Assembly: GCF_001571225.1 (NCBI RefSeq)
Contig: NZ_BCTJ01000016.1
Location: forward strand, 1 to 64,000
Direction of reading: 5' to 3'
Length of the DNA stretch: 64,000 nucleotides
DNA from: Hydrogenophaga palleronii NBRC 102513
Lineage (GTDB): Bacteria > Pseudomonadota > Gammaproteobacteria > Burkholderiales > Burkholderiaceae_C
Positions 52,821 to 61,429 of this stretch are shown one piece after another (position 1 is the first letter of the stretch; the number at the start of each line of letters is the position of its first letter). A program made the position numbers and the translations under genes. The notes beneath the pieces were generated by a model that worked only from the letters and a program-made list of their open reading frames with translations, was not told the DNA's origin and did no database searches.

Positions 52821-54637
52821 GCCGCCACCCGTTCAACCAGCCGCTGGCCCAGGCCACCGTCGCCGCTGAGGGTGATCAGCAGCTTGTGCGTGGCGCGTGT
52901 GGCCGCCACGTAGAGCACGCGCGCGGCTTCGGTTTCGTCTTCGCCGGCGCCGGGCATGTGGCCGGCGCCGGGCAGGGCGACCACCGGAAACTCCAGGCCC
53001 TTGCTGACCTTCATGGTCATGATCTGGATCACATCGGCACCGGGTGTGAATGTCCCTGCCTTCTTGTGCACCGCGTGCGGCAACCTGCGCTGTTCGAGCG
53101 CGTCGGCGCAGAGGTCCATCGTGCTCCAGTCGCGGCACAGGATGGCCATGTCGCCCCAGGCATGGCCTTGCTGGTGGGCCGCGCGAAGGTGGTCGGCGAT
53201 GGTGAAGGCTTCGTCGCGCAGGCTGGGCAGGCGGATGACCATGGGCGCTTCACCGTCGCGGCCACAGCTCACCGGTTTGACCAGCGGCACGCCGTCGTCG
53301 TCCTTGTCGTCGGCGGTCAGCAGATCGGCCGCGATCAGGCTCGCGGTCTGCAGGATCTGCCGCGTATTGCGGTAGTTGATCTTCAAGATGGTGGTGCGGC
53401 CCTGCGCCTGCACGCCCACGCTCTTGAAGCTGAAGTGTTTGCCGCGCGCCCGTTCGTAGATGCTTTGCGCATCGTCGTAAAGCAGCAGCAGGCTGTTGGT
53501 GGCCGGGTCCACCATCTGCGTCACCAGCTTGAGCCACTCGGGCGCGAAGTCGTGGCCTTCGTCGATCAGCACCGCCTGGTACTGGCCGCCGGGGATGTGC
53601 GAACGCTCCACGCCGCGGATCACGTTGTCCACCATCTCGTCGAACATCCCCGGGCCCTGCGAAGGGATGGGCTGCCCGAAGGCCACCAACTGCTGGCGGC
53701 ACCATTTGTGGAAGTTGCGCACATGCACCGCGTGCGACAGGCCCTTGGCCTCCATCACGCTGGCCAGTTGCGCGGCCAGCGGCACGTTGAAGCACCGCAC
53801 CAGAATGGGTTTGCTGGTGGGTGTGTGGGCCTTGGCGAGGTGTTCGGCGCGGTAGCCGAGGATCATGGTCTTGCCCGAGCCCGCCACGCCGTGGATCACA
53901 CGGTGGCCGTCGCCCAGCGAGCGCGCAAGCTGTTCCTGCTGCAGGTCCATCACGCGCATGATGCCGGGCAACTCTGCCTCGGCATCGTTGTCGTCGAAGA
54001 TGCTGCCTTGCACAGGCACGCGCACCTGCGGAAACAGGATCCAGCGCACACGATCAACCTGCGGCAACGTCATCGCGCCACCAAAGCTGTGCGGGAACAT
54101 GTTCCACAGCCGCTGCTGGAAGGCCTCCGGGTCGGCCGACTCTTCCATCTCGTCCTTGCAGATCACGTAGTGGGGCTCGATGGCCTCGTGCAGGCCGGCT
54201 GCTTCGAACTGCTTGCGCGTGATCCGCGTGAACACCACCCCATGCCCCCATGGAAACGCGAGCTTGCCCTGGTGCGGGCCACCGGGCTGCACCAGTTGCG
54301 GATCACGCTCCAGGGCGTTGACGACCTGGATCGCGCAATGCCTCGCCTGCGCCAGCGGGTTGATCAGCACCTTGGGTGAGCCGTTGGACAAAATGGTCCA
54401 GTACTGCCGGGTGGCTTCCTTGACCGTGTCCAGATGCCAGTCCTTGGTCTCCAGGATCAACAAGCCACGCCGCGGGTGCAGCACCACAAAGTCGGGGTGG
54501 GTCTGTTTGGGGCCGATGGGCACGTTGTGCCACAGCAGGTAGTCGGCATCGAGCTTTTGCTCAAGCCGCTCGGCGAGCCGGCGTTCGCCGGTGGAGTCGA
54601 ACGAGGTGCTGCCGATCGATGGAATGAGGGTTGCCAT
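52817..54637 (-). CDS. NERD nuclease domain fused to a UvrD-like SF1 helicase
   Basis: This 606-residue protein joins two parts. The N-terminal NERD domain (about 10-120) has TGERRLAERLEQKL, then HPDFVVLHPRRGLLILETKDW, which carries the PD-(D/E)xK-type nuclease residues. The helicase follows: Q-motif DLQQEQLARSL, Walker A HGVAGSGKTMILG near residue 250, Walker B AVLIDEGHDFAPEWL, motif III LLLYDDAQSIYE, motif IV KINYRNTRQIL, motif V MKVSKGLEFPVVALPG and motif VI LYVAATRATHKLLITL. It is complete and in one frame. The role may be DNA repair or defence against foreign DNA; context does not decide. Confidence 0.88.
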   Translation of the reverse strand: MATLIPSIGSTSFDSTGERRLAERLEQKLDADYLLWHNVPIGPKQTHPDFVVLHPRRGLLILETKDWHLDTVKEATRQYWTILSNGSPKVLINPLAQARHCAIQVVNALERDPQLVQPGGPHQGKLAFPWGHGVVFTRITRKQFEAAGLHEAIEPHYVICKDEMEESADPEAFQQRLWNMFPHSFGGAMTLPQVDRVRWILFPQVRVPVQGSIFDDNDAEAELPGIMRVMDLQQEQLARSLGDGHRVIHGVAGSGKTMILGYRAEHLAKAHTPTSKPILVRCFNVPLAAQLASVMEAKGLSHAVHVRNFHKWCRQQLVAFGQPIPSQGPGMFDEMVDNVIRGVERSHIPGGQYQAVLIDEGHDFAPEWLKLVTQMVDPATNSLLLLYDDAQSIYERARGKHFSFKSVGVQAQGRTTILKINYRNTRQILQTASLIAADLLTADDKDDDGVPLVKPVSCGRDGEAPMVIRLPSLRDEAFTIADHLRAAHQQGHAWGDMAILCRDWSTMDLCADALEQRRLPHAVHKKAGTFTPGADVIQIMTMKVSKGLEFPVVALPGAGHMPGAGEDETEAARVLYVAATRATHKLLITLSGDGGLGQRLVERVAA

Positions 54638-54741
54638 GGGCGGGTCACGAACACGCGGTTGGAAATCAAAGGCACATCATGCAGAGGAACGTGCTTGCTA
54701 CAACCCTGTGAGCGTGACTTATTGCCGCATGGCCGGATGGA

Positions 54742-55668
54742 TCAACCCGGCGGTCGCTTTGGCCGTTCGAAGCGGTAGAACAGATTGGGCTCGGACAGCA
54801 CGTAGATCGCGCCATCGGGGCCCACCGCCAGGCCTTCGGGTTGCGGCACCTTGCGCCGCAGGCCATGCAGGCCGCGCCACAAAGGCATCACGCTGACGGG
54901 CTGGCCGTCGGGTGCGTACTCGGCGATCAGCGCCGACTCGTCGCTCAGCAACAGCAGGTGGCCGGTCGGGTCGTGCAGGGTGAGCGAAGAGAGGTCGCTC
55001 ATGAACAGCGAGGCCGAGCGCGAAGACTGCCATTCGCTGATGTCGATGTTGAAACCGCGCGATTCGTTGAACACGTCGAGCCCGCTGATCACCAGCACGC
55101 GCAGCGGCAGTTTTTCCTTCACCACGTACAGGCGGTCGTGCCGGCTGTCCCAGGACACGCCTTCAAAGCTGCTGTTGTGCACAGTGTCGATGCCCAGGCC
55201 CAGGCTGGAGGAGCCTTGAACCGAGGCGCGCGTGGCATCGGCACCGATCTTCACCCAGTACATGGTGTGGCTCGACTCGTCGGACACCACGTAGGTGTCG
55301 CCCTGCACATGGGTGATGCCCTCCGGGTCCTTTACGCCGTTGAGCGCGATGACGCGCAGCAGCTGGCCGTCGGGTGTGAGTTCGGCAACCTGCGGTGGCC
55401 GGTTGATCACGGTGAACAGTGTGCCGGTCTCGGTGTTGAAGGTGAGGCCGGAGGCGTTGCGGCTCAGGCCCTGCACCGGCAGCGCTTCCACCGTCACGCG
55501 GTAGTCGGGCAGCCAGAGCGATTTGCCCTGCCACTGCGCGGCGCGCAGGCTGGTGCTGGCCCAGTAGTAACCCAGGGTGAGCACCTTGAAGTACCAGACG
55601 AAGAGCACAGCCAGGGTGATGAGGGTCACCCAGACCCAGCGCTTGCGCAGCAGGTGCATGGCGCTCAC
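54742..55668 (-). CDS. SdiA-regulated (YjiK-like) membrane-anchored beta-propeller protein
   Basis: This 308-residue protein has one N-terminal membrane anchor (about residues 12-33) and a periplasmic propeller-like domain: NASGLTFNTETGTLFTVINR, DPEGITHVQGDTYVVSDE, FEGVSWDSRHDRLYVVKEKLP, and PQPEGLAVGPDGAIYVLSEP. These are landmarks of the SdiA-regulated/YjiK family. The start is a GTG directly after the dbpA stop, helped by GGAAG in the dbpA end; an ATG at 55659 is an alternative. Function unknown. Confidence 0.85.
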   Translation of the reverse strand: MSAMHLLRKRWVWVTLITLAVLFVWYFKVLTLGYYWASTSLRAAQWQGKSLWLPDYRVTVEALPVQGLSRNASGLTFNTETGTLFTVINRPPQVAELTPDGQLLRVIALNGVKDPEGITHVQGDTYVVSDESSHTMYWVKIGADATRASVQGSSSLGLGIDTVHNSSFEGVSWDSRHDRLYVVKEKLPLRVLVISGLDVFNESRGFNIDISEWQSSRSASLFMSDLSSLTLHDPTGHLLLLSDESALIAEYAPDGQPVSVMPLWRGLHGLRRKVPQPEGLAVGPDGAIYVLSEPNLFYRFERPKRPPG

Positions 55669-57063
55669 TCAGTCTTCCAGCACCCGCACCTTCACGCTCT
55701 TGCCCTTGATGCGGCCGGCGTTGAGCCGGCTTGCCACCTGTTGGGCGATGTCGCGGTCCACCGCAACGTAGGTGGACCATTCGTTGACGTTGATCTTGCC
55801 CACCTGCTCGCGCGTGTAGCCGAGGTCGGCGGTGAGCGCGCCCAGCACGTCGCCGGGGCGGATCTTTTCCTTGCGGCCGCCCTGGATGTGCAGCGTGGCC
55901 ATGGGTGGCACCAGGGGCTCGCGGCTGGCCGGTTGCAATTCGTTCAGCGGATGCCACGCCGATTCGCGGCCCTGCAGGTGTTCGATCTTGCCGACGCTGC
56001 CCATCTCGTCCAGGCTGGCGAGGTTGAGCGCCAGGCCGGTTTCGCCGGCGCGGCCGGTGCGGCCGATGCGGTGGATGTGCACCTCGGGGTCGGGCGTCAC
56101 GTCCACGTTGATCACGGCGGCGAGGCTGGCAATGTCCAGGCCCCGCGCGGCCACGTCGGTGGCCACCAGCACCGAGCAACTGCGGTTGGAAAACCGCACC
56201 AGCACCTGGTCGCGCTCACGTTGTTCGAGTTCGCCGAACAGCGCCAGCGCGCTGATGCCTTGCGCCTGCAGCACCGCCACGAGGTCGCGGCATTGCGCCT
56301 TGGTGTTGCAGAAGGCCAGCGTGCTCGCCGGGCGGAAGTGGGCGAGCAACTTGCTCACGGTGTCGAGCCGTTCGTTCTCGCTCACCTCGTACCAGCGCTG
56401 CTCGATCTGCGCGCCGGCGTGCTGCGCTTCCACCTTGATGGTGACCGGCTCACGCATGAACTGCGCGCTGAGCTTGGCGATGCCCTCGGGGTAGGTGGCG
56501 GAGAACAGCAGGGTCTGGCGTGCCTTCGGGCACTGGCGGGCGACGGTGACGATGTCGTCGAAGAAGCCCATGTTCAGCATGCGGTCGGCTTCGTCCAGCA
56601 CCAGGGTGTTGAGCGCGTCCAGCTGCAGGCTGCCACGTTCCAGGTGGTCCATGATGCGGCCCGGTGTGCCCACCACGATGTGCGCGCCGTGCTCCAGCGT
56701 GGCGAGCTGGCCGCGCAGTGGCACGCCACCACACAGCGTGACGACCTTGATGTTGTCTTCGGCGCGCGCGAGGCGGCGGATTTCGGTGGTCACCTGGTCG
56801 GCCAGTTCGCGCGTGGGGCACAGCACCAGCGTCTGCACCGCAAAACGGCGCGGGTTCAGGTTGGCCAGCAGGGCCAGGGCAAAGGCGGCGGTCTTGCCGC
56901 TGCCTGTCTTGGCCTGGGCAATGATGTCCTTGCCGAGCAAGGCGGGGGGCAGGGCGGCGGCCTGGATCGCCGTCATGGCGGTGTAGCCCAGCTGCTCCAG
57001 GTTGGCCAGGGTGGCGGGCGAAAGGGGCAGGGTGCTGAAGGCGGTCGAGGGTGCGGAAGTCAT
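55669..57063 (-). CDS. dbpA: ATP-dependent RNA helicase DbpA
   Basis: DbpA is a DEAD-box helicase that acts on 23S rRNA during large-subunit assembly. The 464-residue protein has AQAKTGSGKTAAFALALL (motif I), CPTRELADQV, GTPGRIMDHL, VLDEADRML (DEAD), LFSATYP (SAT), ATDVAARGLDI and HRIGRTGRAG (motif VI). The C-terminal RNA-binding domain (about 385-464, GDVLGALTADLGYTREQVGKI) is the part that recognises hairpin 92. It is transcribed ahead of the YjiK-like gene. Confidence 0.94.
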   Translation of the reverse strand: MTSAPSTAFSTLPLSPATLANLEQLGYTAMTAIQAAALPPALLGKDIIAQAKTGSGKTAAFALALLANLNPRRFAVQTLVLCPTRELADQVTTEIRRLARAEDNIKVVTLCGGVPLRGQLATLEHGAHIVVGTPGRIMDHLERGSLQLDALNTLVLDEADRMLNMGFFDDIVTVARQCPKARQTLLFSATYPEGIAKLSAQFMREPVTIKVEAQHAGAQIEQRWYEVSENERLDTVSKLLAHFRPASTLAFCNTKAQCRDLVAVLQAQGISALALFGELEQRERDQVLVRFSNRSCSVLVATDVAARGLDIASLAAVINVDVTPDPEVHIHRIGRTGRAGETGLALNLASLDEMGSVGKIEHLQGRESAWHPLNELQPASREPLVPPMATLHIQGGRKEKIRPGDVLGALTADLGYTREQVGKINVNEWSTYVAVDRDIAQQVASRLNAGRIKGKSVKVRVLED

Positions 57064-57190
57064 CCCGAATTATCCGGGATCGACCACGGCGGCCTCGATC
57101 ACGCGCTTCGGCGCTCAATCGTCACCCACTCGCGCCCGTAGAATCCGCCGCACACGCCTGTCTGTCGGGCACCGGCAGGGGAGGCCGCAG

Positions 57191-58213
57191 ATGTTTTCGG
57201 AGCAACAAGAACGGCCGGGCCACGAGGCGATGCACACTGGCGCCACAGCCAGTGCGGCGCGGCCGCTGCGCGCCATGGTGCTCGGCGCCAGCGGCTTCAT
57301 CGGCCACCACGTGGTGCAGGCCCTGCTGGCCGACGGCGCGCAGGTGCTGGGCGTGCGCCGCCCGCATGGCGCAGCAGGCACGGCGCCTGCACCCGCCACG
57401 CTGGCGAACGCCGACCACGATCGGCTGCGCTGGCGCTTCCTGCCCTTGCACACGGTGCTGGAGCCTGCCGCCTGGCAGGCGCAGCTGGAGGAGGTGGACG
57501 TGGTCATCAACTGCGTCGGCATCCTGCGCCAGCGCAGCGGCGAGAGTTACGAGCAGGTGCACCACGCCATGCCGCGCGCACTGGCCACCGCCTGCGCTGC
57601 CGCGGGCGTGCGGCTCATCCACACCTCGGCCCTGGGCCTGCACGAAGGCGCGAAGAGCCGCTTCCTGTCGAGCAAGCTGCGCGGCGAGCAGGCCATCCAG
57701 GCCAGCGGGGCCGACCACTGCATCGTGCGCCCCTCGTTGATCGATGGCCTGGGCGGTTTTGGTGCCAGCTGGCTGCGCATGCTGGCGGGCTGGCCGGTGC
57801 ACTTCGTGCCGCGCGGCGCCACCGGCCGCATTGCCGCACTGCAGGCCAGCGACCTCGGCCAGGCCTATGCCGTGCTCGCCAGAATGCCCACCCTCTCCGG
57901 CCAGCGCGAAGCCAACCTGGGCGGTGAGCGCCTGTTTGCCTACCGTGAATACCTGCAGCTGCTGCGCGGTGTGGAGCACACCGAACAACCGGTGGCACCG
58001 GCACTGCAGGTGCAGCTGCCCGACTGGATGAGCCGCACCGGCGCGCACCTGTGCGACCTGTTCCGCTTCAGCCCCTTCAGCTACGGCCACTGGATCCTGC
58101 TGCAGCGCGACAACATGCCGCTGCCGAACGCGCTGCCGCCGCTGCTGGGGCGCGCGCCGCTGCCGGTGACTCATCGGCGGGTGGCGTTGCGGGATGACTT
58201 CCGGTTGTCTTGA
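57191..58213 (+). CDS. Atypical SDR / NAD(P)-binding epimerase-like protein (NDUFA9 group)
   Basis: This 340-residue protein starts at ATG 57191 behind GGGGAGG. The Rossmann motif is VLGASGFIGHHVVQALL, followed by VVINCVGIL and an SSKLRGEQAIQASG segment, which recall the complex-I-associated NDUFA9/YbjT-type atypical SDRs. The usual catalytic tyrosine is not obvious. The last 100 residues are an added region. Substrate unknown. Confidence 0.82.
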   Translation: MFSEQQERPGHEAMHTGATASAARPLRAMVLGASGFIGHHVVQALLADGAQVLGVRRPHGAAGTAPAPATLANADHDRLRWRFLPLHTVLEPAAWQAQLEEVDVVINCVGILRQRSGESYEQVHHAMPRALATACAAAGVRLIHTSALGLHEGAKSRFLSSKLRGEQAIQASGADHCIVRPSLIDGLGGFGASWLRMLAGWPVHFVPRGATGRIAALQASDLGQAYAVLARMPTLSGQREANLGGERLFAYREYLQLLRGVEHTEQPVAPALQVQLPDWMSRTGAHLCDLFRFSPFSYGHWILLQRDNMPLPNALPPLLGRAPLPVTHRRVALRDDFRLS

Positions 58214-58279
58214 GTGGGTGGCGTGGTTGTTGTTGCGCGGTTCGCTGGATTGGCTGAATGGAGCAGGGCCTTGAGAGCT

Positions 58280-58295
58280 GCTTTGGGCCCAAAGC
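58280..58295. repeat. Perfect 16-bp palindrome at the edge of the DUF4279 islet
   Basis: GCTTTGGGCCCAAAGC is self-complementary without a mismatch. It lies 44 bases before the DUF4279 gene, at the point where base composition changes, and could mark an insertion or recombination boundary. Confidence 0.6.
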
Positions 58296-58338
58296 GGTAT
58301 GCGACGAAGATGCTACGAGCTGCCACACAATTCACCAC

Positions 58339-58830
58339 ATGCAAGACCCATTTCCGCTACCCCCGCCCGACGCGCCTCCAGAAACGATCACGCTGATTGA
58401 GCCCATTGGTTGGTTCTCCATCGGCCTCACCGTTACAGCTGACGATTTGATACCTGAGGAAATCTCGCGTGTCTTTGGGGTAGAGCCGACGAGAAGCCGG
58501 ACCAAAGGAGTTCCCGTGCTGGATGCCGACTGGCCGCCATTGGTGAAGCTACCCGACCACGGAAGCTGGAAACTTCAAATTAAGAAGCATCAAACCGATG
58601 AATGGGATGTAGGTTCGGCAGTGGAAGAGCTTCTTGCTATGTTGCCAAAGGACCTAGAGGTATGGCGGCCAGTTTTCGAGAAATGTAGTTTAAGGCTGTC
58701 GATAGGGCTGGACTTAACAGGTTGGAATGGTGATTTCACCTTGCAACCAGAGCTCCTCCGCTTCCTTGGCGAGCGACAGATTTCTGTGTGGTTTGACGTG
58801 TACTGTGATGCCGCCAGGGAGAACGATTGA
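58339..58830 (+). CDS. DUF4279-family protein in a lower-GC islet
   Basis: This 163-residue product begins MQDPFPLPPPD. Residues 24-160 match the pattern I associate with DUF4279: GWFSIGLTVTADDLIPEEIS, then SRTKGVPVLDADW, GSWKLQIKKH, and a C-terminal LRFLGERQISVWFDVYC. Codon use differs from neighbours, with ATA, TTA, CTA and AGA/AGG codons that are rare elsewhere in the window, so horizontal transfer is likely. Members often sit alone or near polymorphic toxins as possible immunity proteins (family knowledge, uncertain). The 129 bases after it hold no gene I can support. Confidence 0.7.
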   Translation: MQDPFPLPPPDAPPETITLIEPIGWFSIGLTVTADDLIPEEISRVFGVEPTRSRTKGVPVLDADWPPLVKLPDHGSWKLQIKKHQTDEWDVGSAVEELLAMLPKDLEVWRPVFEKCSLRLSIGLDLTGWNGDFTLQPELLRFLGERQISVWFDVYCDAAREND

Positions 58831-58959
58831 ATGCCGCTCTTGGCCGATCGCGGTCATTCTAGACATTGGCGTAAGCCGGCCGCGCCACGGTCTGGCTACG
58901 CAATTGGCATCTTGCCGTGCTGCGCCGCCATCAGATAGCCCCGAGCCGGCGCAGCCCGA

Positions 58960-59796
58960 TCAGGACTGCAGCAACGCATCCAGCTCCGCCTGGCTGAACC
59001 CCGCCGCCAGCCGAGCCGAGTCGTTGAACGGTGGCTTCAGGCGTGGCGCCGAGTGTGCACGCGCCAGCCGGCGGTAGTGGCTCAGCGGCTCGATGCTTTG
59101 CTGCGCACACAACCAGCCATACCAGCGGTTGCCCACTGCCACGTGGCCGATCTCGTCGCGCAGGATCACGTCCAGAATCTCCACCGCGCGCAGCGCCGCC
59201 GGTGTGCCAACCTTGCGCAGGCGTGCCTGCATCGGTGGTGTGGCGTCCAGGCCGCGGGCTTCCATGGTGCGCGGCACCAGGGCCATGCGGGCGGTGATGT
59301 CCTCTTGCGTGCGCACACACATCTCCCACAGGCTGCCGTGCGCCGCGAAGTCGCCGTAGTGGTGGCCCAGGCTTTCCAGGTGGGTGCGCAGCAGTTCGAA
59401 GTGGATGGCTTCTTCGTGTGCCACGTGCAGCCAGTCGCTGTAGAAGTCGGCCGGCATGTCGGGGAAACGCCAGACCGCGTCCAACGCCAGGTTGATGGCG
59501 TTGAACTCGATGTGGGTCACCGCGTGCAGCAGCATCGCCAGGCCGGGCGGCGTGAAGGGCGAGCGCTGCGGCACGTCCACCGGTGCAAGCAGTTCGGGCC
59601 GCGCGGGGCGGCCGGGCAGGGTGGTGTTCGGGGGCGGCTGCAGGCGCTCTGCGGTGTCCAGCGTGGTTTCGCCGGCCGACCAGGCGGCCCACAGCGCCTG
59701 TGTGGCCGCCACCTTGCGGGCCGGATCGCTCTCGCACAGGGCGGCCAGGGCGCTGGCGCGCAGGGACGGGGGCGACAGGGTGACGGTGGCTTGCAT
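58960..59796 (-). CDS. DUF455 ferritin-like protein
   Basis: This 278-residue protein belongs to the DUF455 family of ferritin-like di-iron proteins related to the tRNA hydroxylase MiaE. Metal ligands are suggested by HAVTHIEFNAINLALDA (E and H), HVAHEEAIHFELLRTHLE (ExxH) and DVILRDEIGHVAVGNRWY (ExxH). ATG 59796 is used; ATG 59817 is an alternative. It is divergent from the carbonic-anhydrase-like gene across fewer than 50 bases. Confidence 0.86.
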   Translation of the reverse strand: MQATVTLSPPSLRASALAALCESDPARKVAATQALWAAWSAGETTLDTAERLQPPPNTTLPGRPARPELLAPVDVPQRSPFTPPGLAMLLHAVTHIEFNAINLALDAVWRFPDMPADFYSDWLHVAHEEAIHFELLRTHLESLGHHYGDFAAHGSLWEMCVRTQEDITARMALVPRTMEARGLDATPPMQARLRKVGTPAALRAVEILDVILRDEIGHVAVGNRWYGWLCAQQSIEPLSHYRRLARAHSAPRLKPPFNDSARLAAGFSQAELDALLQS

Positions 59797-59843
59797 CCCT
59801 ACAATTCTAGGTTTCATCAAAGACCGACAACGGAGACTCCCCC

Positions 59844-60368
59844 ATGGCAATCTACGAACTCGACGGCGTGGCACCGCAACTGGCGGCATCGGCCTGGGTG
59901 GCCGACAGCGCGCAGGTGATGGGCAACGTGGTGCTGGAAGCCGACAGCAGCGTCTGGTTCGGTGCCGTGTTGCGTGGCGACACCGAAACCATCACCGTGG
60001 GCGCGGGCAGCAACATCCAGGATGGCAGCGTGATGCACGCCGACATCGGCTTTCCGCTGACGCTGGGCGCGAACGTGACGGTGGGCCACCAGGTGATGCT
60101 GCACGGCTGCACCATCGGCGACGAGACCCTGATCGGCATCGGCGCCACCGTGCTCAACGGCGCGAAGATCGGCAAGAACTGCCTGGTGGGTGCGCGCGCG
60201 CTGGTCACCGAGGGCAAGGAGTTTCCCGATGGCAGCATGATCCTCGGCAGCCCGGCGCGTGTGGTGAAGACGCTCACGCCAGAGCAGATCGAGGGCCTGC
60301 GCCGCAGCGCGCACCACTACATCGAGAACGCCGCACGCTACCGCCAGGGCTTGAAAAAGCTGGCCTGA
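59844..60368 (+). CDS. Gamma-carbonic anhydrase family protein
   Basis: This 174-residue left-handed beta-helix protein has hexapeptide repeats through its length (VVLEADSSVWFGAVLRGD, IGAGATVLNGAKIG-like GIGATVLNGAKIGKN) and the zinc ligands in VMHAD, VGHQVMLHGC. It is of the YrdA/CaiE type, whose carbonic anhydrase activity is often weak or absent. GGAGA precedes the ATG. hslO follows after 51 bases on the same strand. Confidence 0.93.
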   Translation: MAIYELDGVAPQLAASAWVADSAQVMGNVVLEADSSVWFGAVLRGDTETITVGAGSNIQDGSVMHADIGFPLTLGANVTVGHQVMLHGCTIGDETLIGIGATVLNGAKIGKNCLVGARALVTEGKEFPDGSMILGSPARVVKTLTPEQIEGLRRSAHHYIENAARYRQGLKKLA

Positions 60369-60419
60369 GCACCACCTGCTTCCCTTCGATTTTTTTCTGA
60401 CTGTCTCCGAAAGCCCTGC

Positions 60420-61397
60420 GTGTCCGAACTCCACAAATTCGTCTTTGAAGGCATGCCCGTGCGCGGCATGCTGGTGCGCCTCACCGATGCCTGGCAAGAC
60501 ATCCTGCAACGCCACCGCGATGGTGGCGGTTATCCCGCGGCCGTCACCGAGCTGCTGGGCGAGATGACCGCGGCCGCCACGCTGATGCAGGCCAACATCA
60601 AGTTCAACGGCGCGCTGATCATGCAGATCATGGGCGACGGCCCGGTGAAGCTGGCCGTGGCCGAGGTGCAGCCCGACCTGAGCCTGCGCGCTACCGCCAC
60701 GGTGAAGGGCGAAGTGGCGGCCGATGCGCCGCTGTCGCACATGGTCAACGTGAACAACCAGGGCCGCTGCGCCATCACGCTCGACCCCAAGGACCGCCTG
60801 CCGGGCCAGCAGCCCTACCAGGGCGTGGTGCCGCTGTTTGGCGACAAGCGCGAGAAGCTGGAAAGACTCAGCGACGTGATCGAGCACTACATGCTGCAGA
60901 GCGAGCAGCTCGACACGCGCCTGGTGCTGGCCGCCGACGACAAGATGGCCGCCGGCCTGCTGATCCAGCGCCTGCCGCTGCAAGGCGAGGGCAACCTGGC
61001 CGGCCAGTCGGTGGCGCGCGACGAAGACCAGATCGGCCAGAACGAGGACTACAACCGCATCGCGATCCTGGCCTCCAGCCTGAAGCGCGAGGAGTTGCTG
61101 GGCCTGGATGCCGACACCATCCTGCACCGCCTGTTCTGGGAAGAGAAGCTGCTGCGCTTCGAGCCGCTCATGGGCGAGACGGGGCCACGTTTCTCCTGCA
61201 CCTGCTCGCGCGAGCGCGTGAGCAACATGCTGCGCGGCCTAGGCCGCGACGAGGTGGAGTCGATCCTGACCGAACAAGGCCAGGTGGAAGTGGGTTGTGA
61301 GTTCTGTGGCGCGCAGTACCGCTTTGATCCGGTGGACGCAGCCCAGGTCTTCCTGCAGCCGGAAATCCAGCCGCCCGGCTCACCCGGCGTTCACTGA
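60420..61397 (+). CDS. hslO: Redox-regulated chaperone Hsp33
   Basis: Hsp33 is a cytoplasmic holdase switched on by oxidative stress. The 325-residue protein starts at a GTG (60420). The N-terminal domain has LLGEMTAAATLMQANIKFNG and DGPVKLAVAEVQPD. The C-terminal zinc switch is intact: CxC in FSCTCSRERV and CxxC in GCEFCGAQYRF. It probably shares a transcript with the carbonic-anhydrase-like gene. It converges with the NadR-like ATPase. Confidence 0.95.
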   Translation: MSELHKFVFEGMPVRGMLVRLTDAWQDILQRHRDGGGYPAAVTELLGEMTAAATLMQANIKFNGALIMQIMGDGPVKLAVAEVQPDLSLRATATVKGEVAADAPLSHMVNVNNQGRCAITLDPKDRLPGQQPYQGVVPLFGDKREKLERLSDVIEHYMLQSEQLDTRLVLAADDKMAAGLLIQRLPLQGEGNLAGQSVARDEDQIGQNEDYNRIAILASSLKREELLGLDADTILHRLFWEEKLLRFEPLMGETGPRFSCTCSRERVSNMLRGLGRDEVESILTEQGQVEVGCEFCGAQYRFDPVDAAQVFLQPEIQPPGSPGVH

Positions 61398-61429
61398 GCG
61401 GGGGGCCGTAGCGCCCGTCCGGCCGGTCT

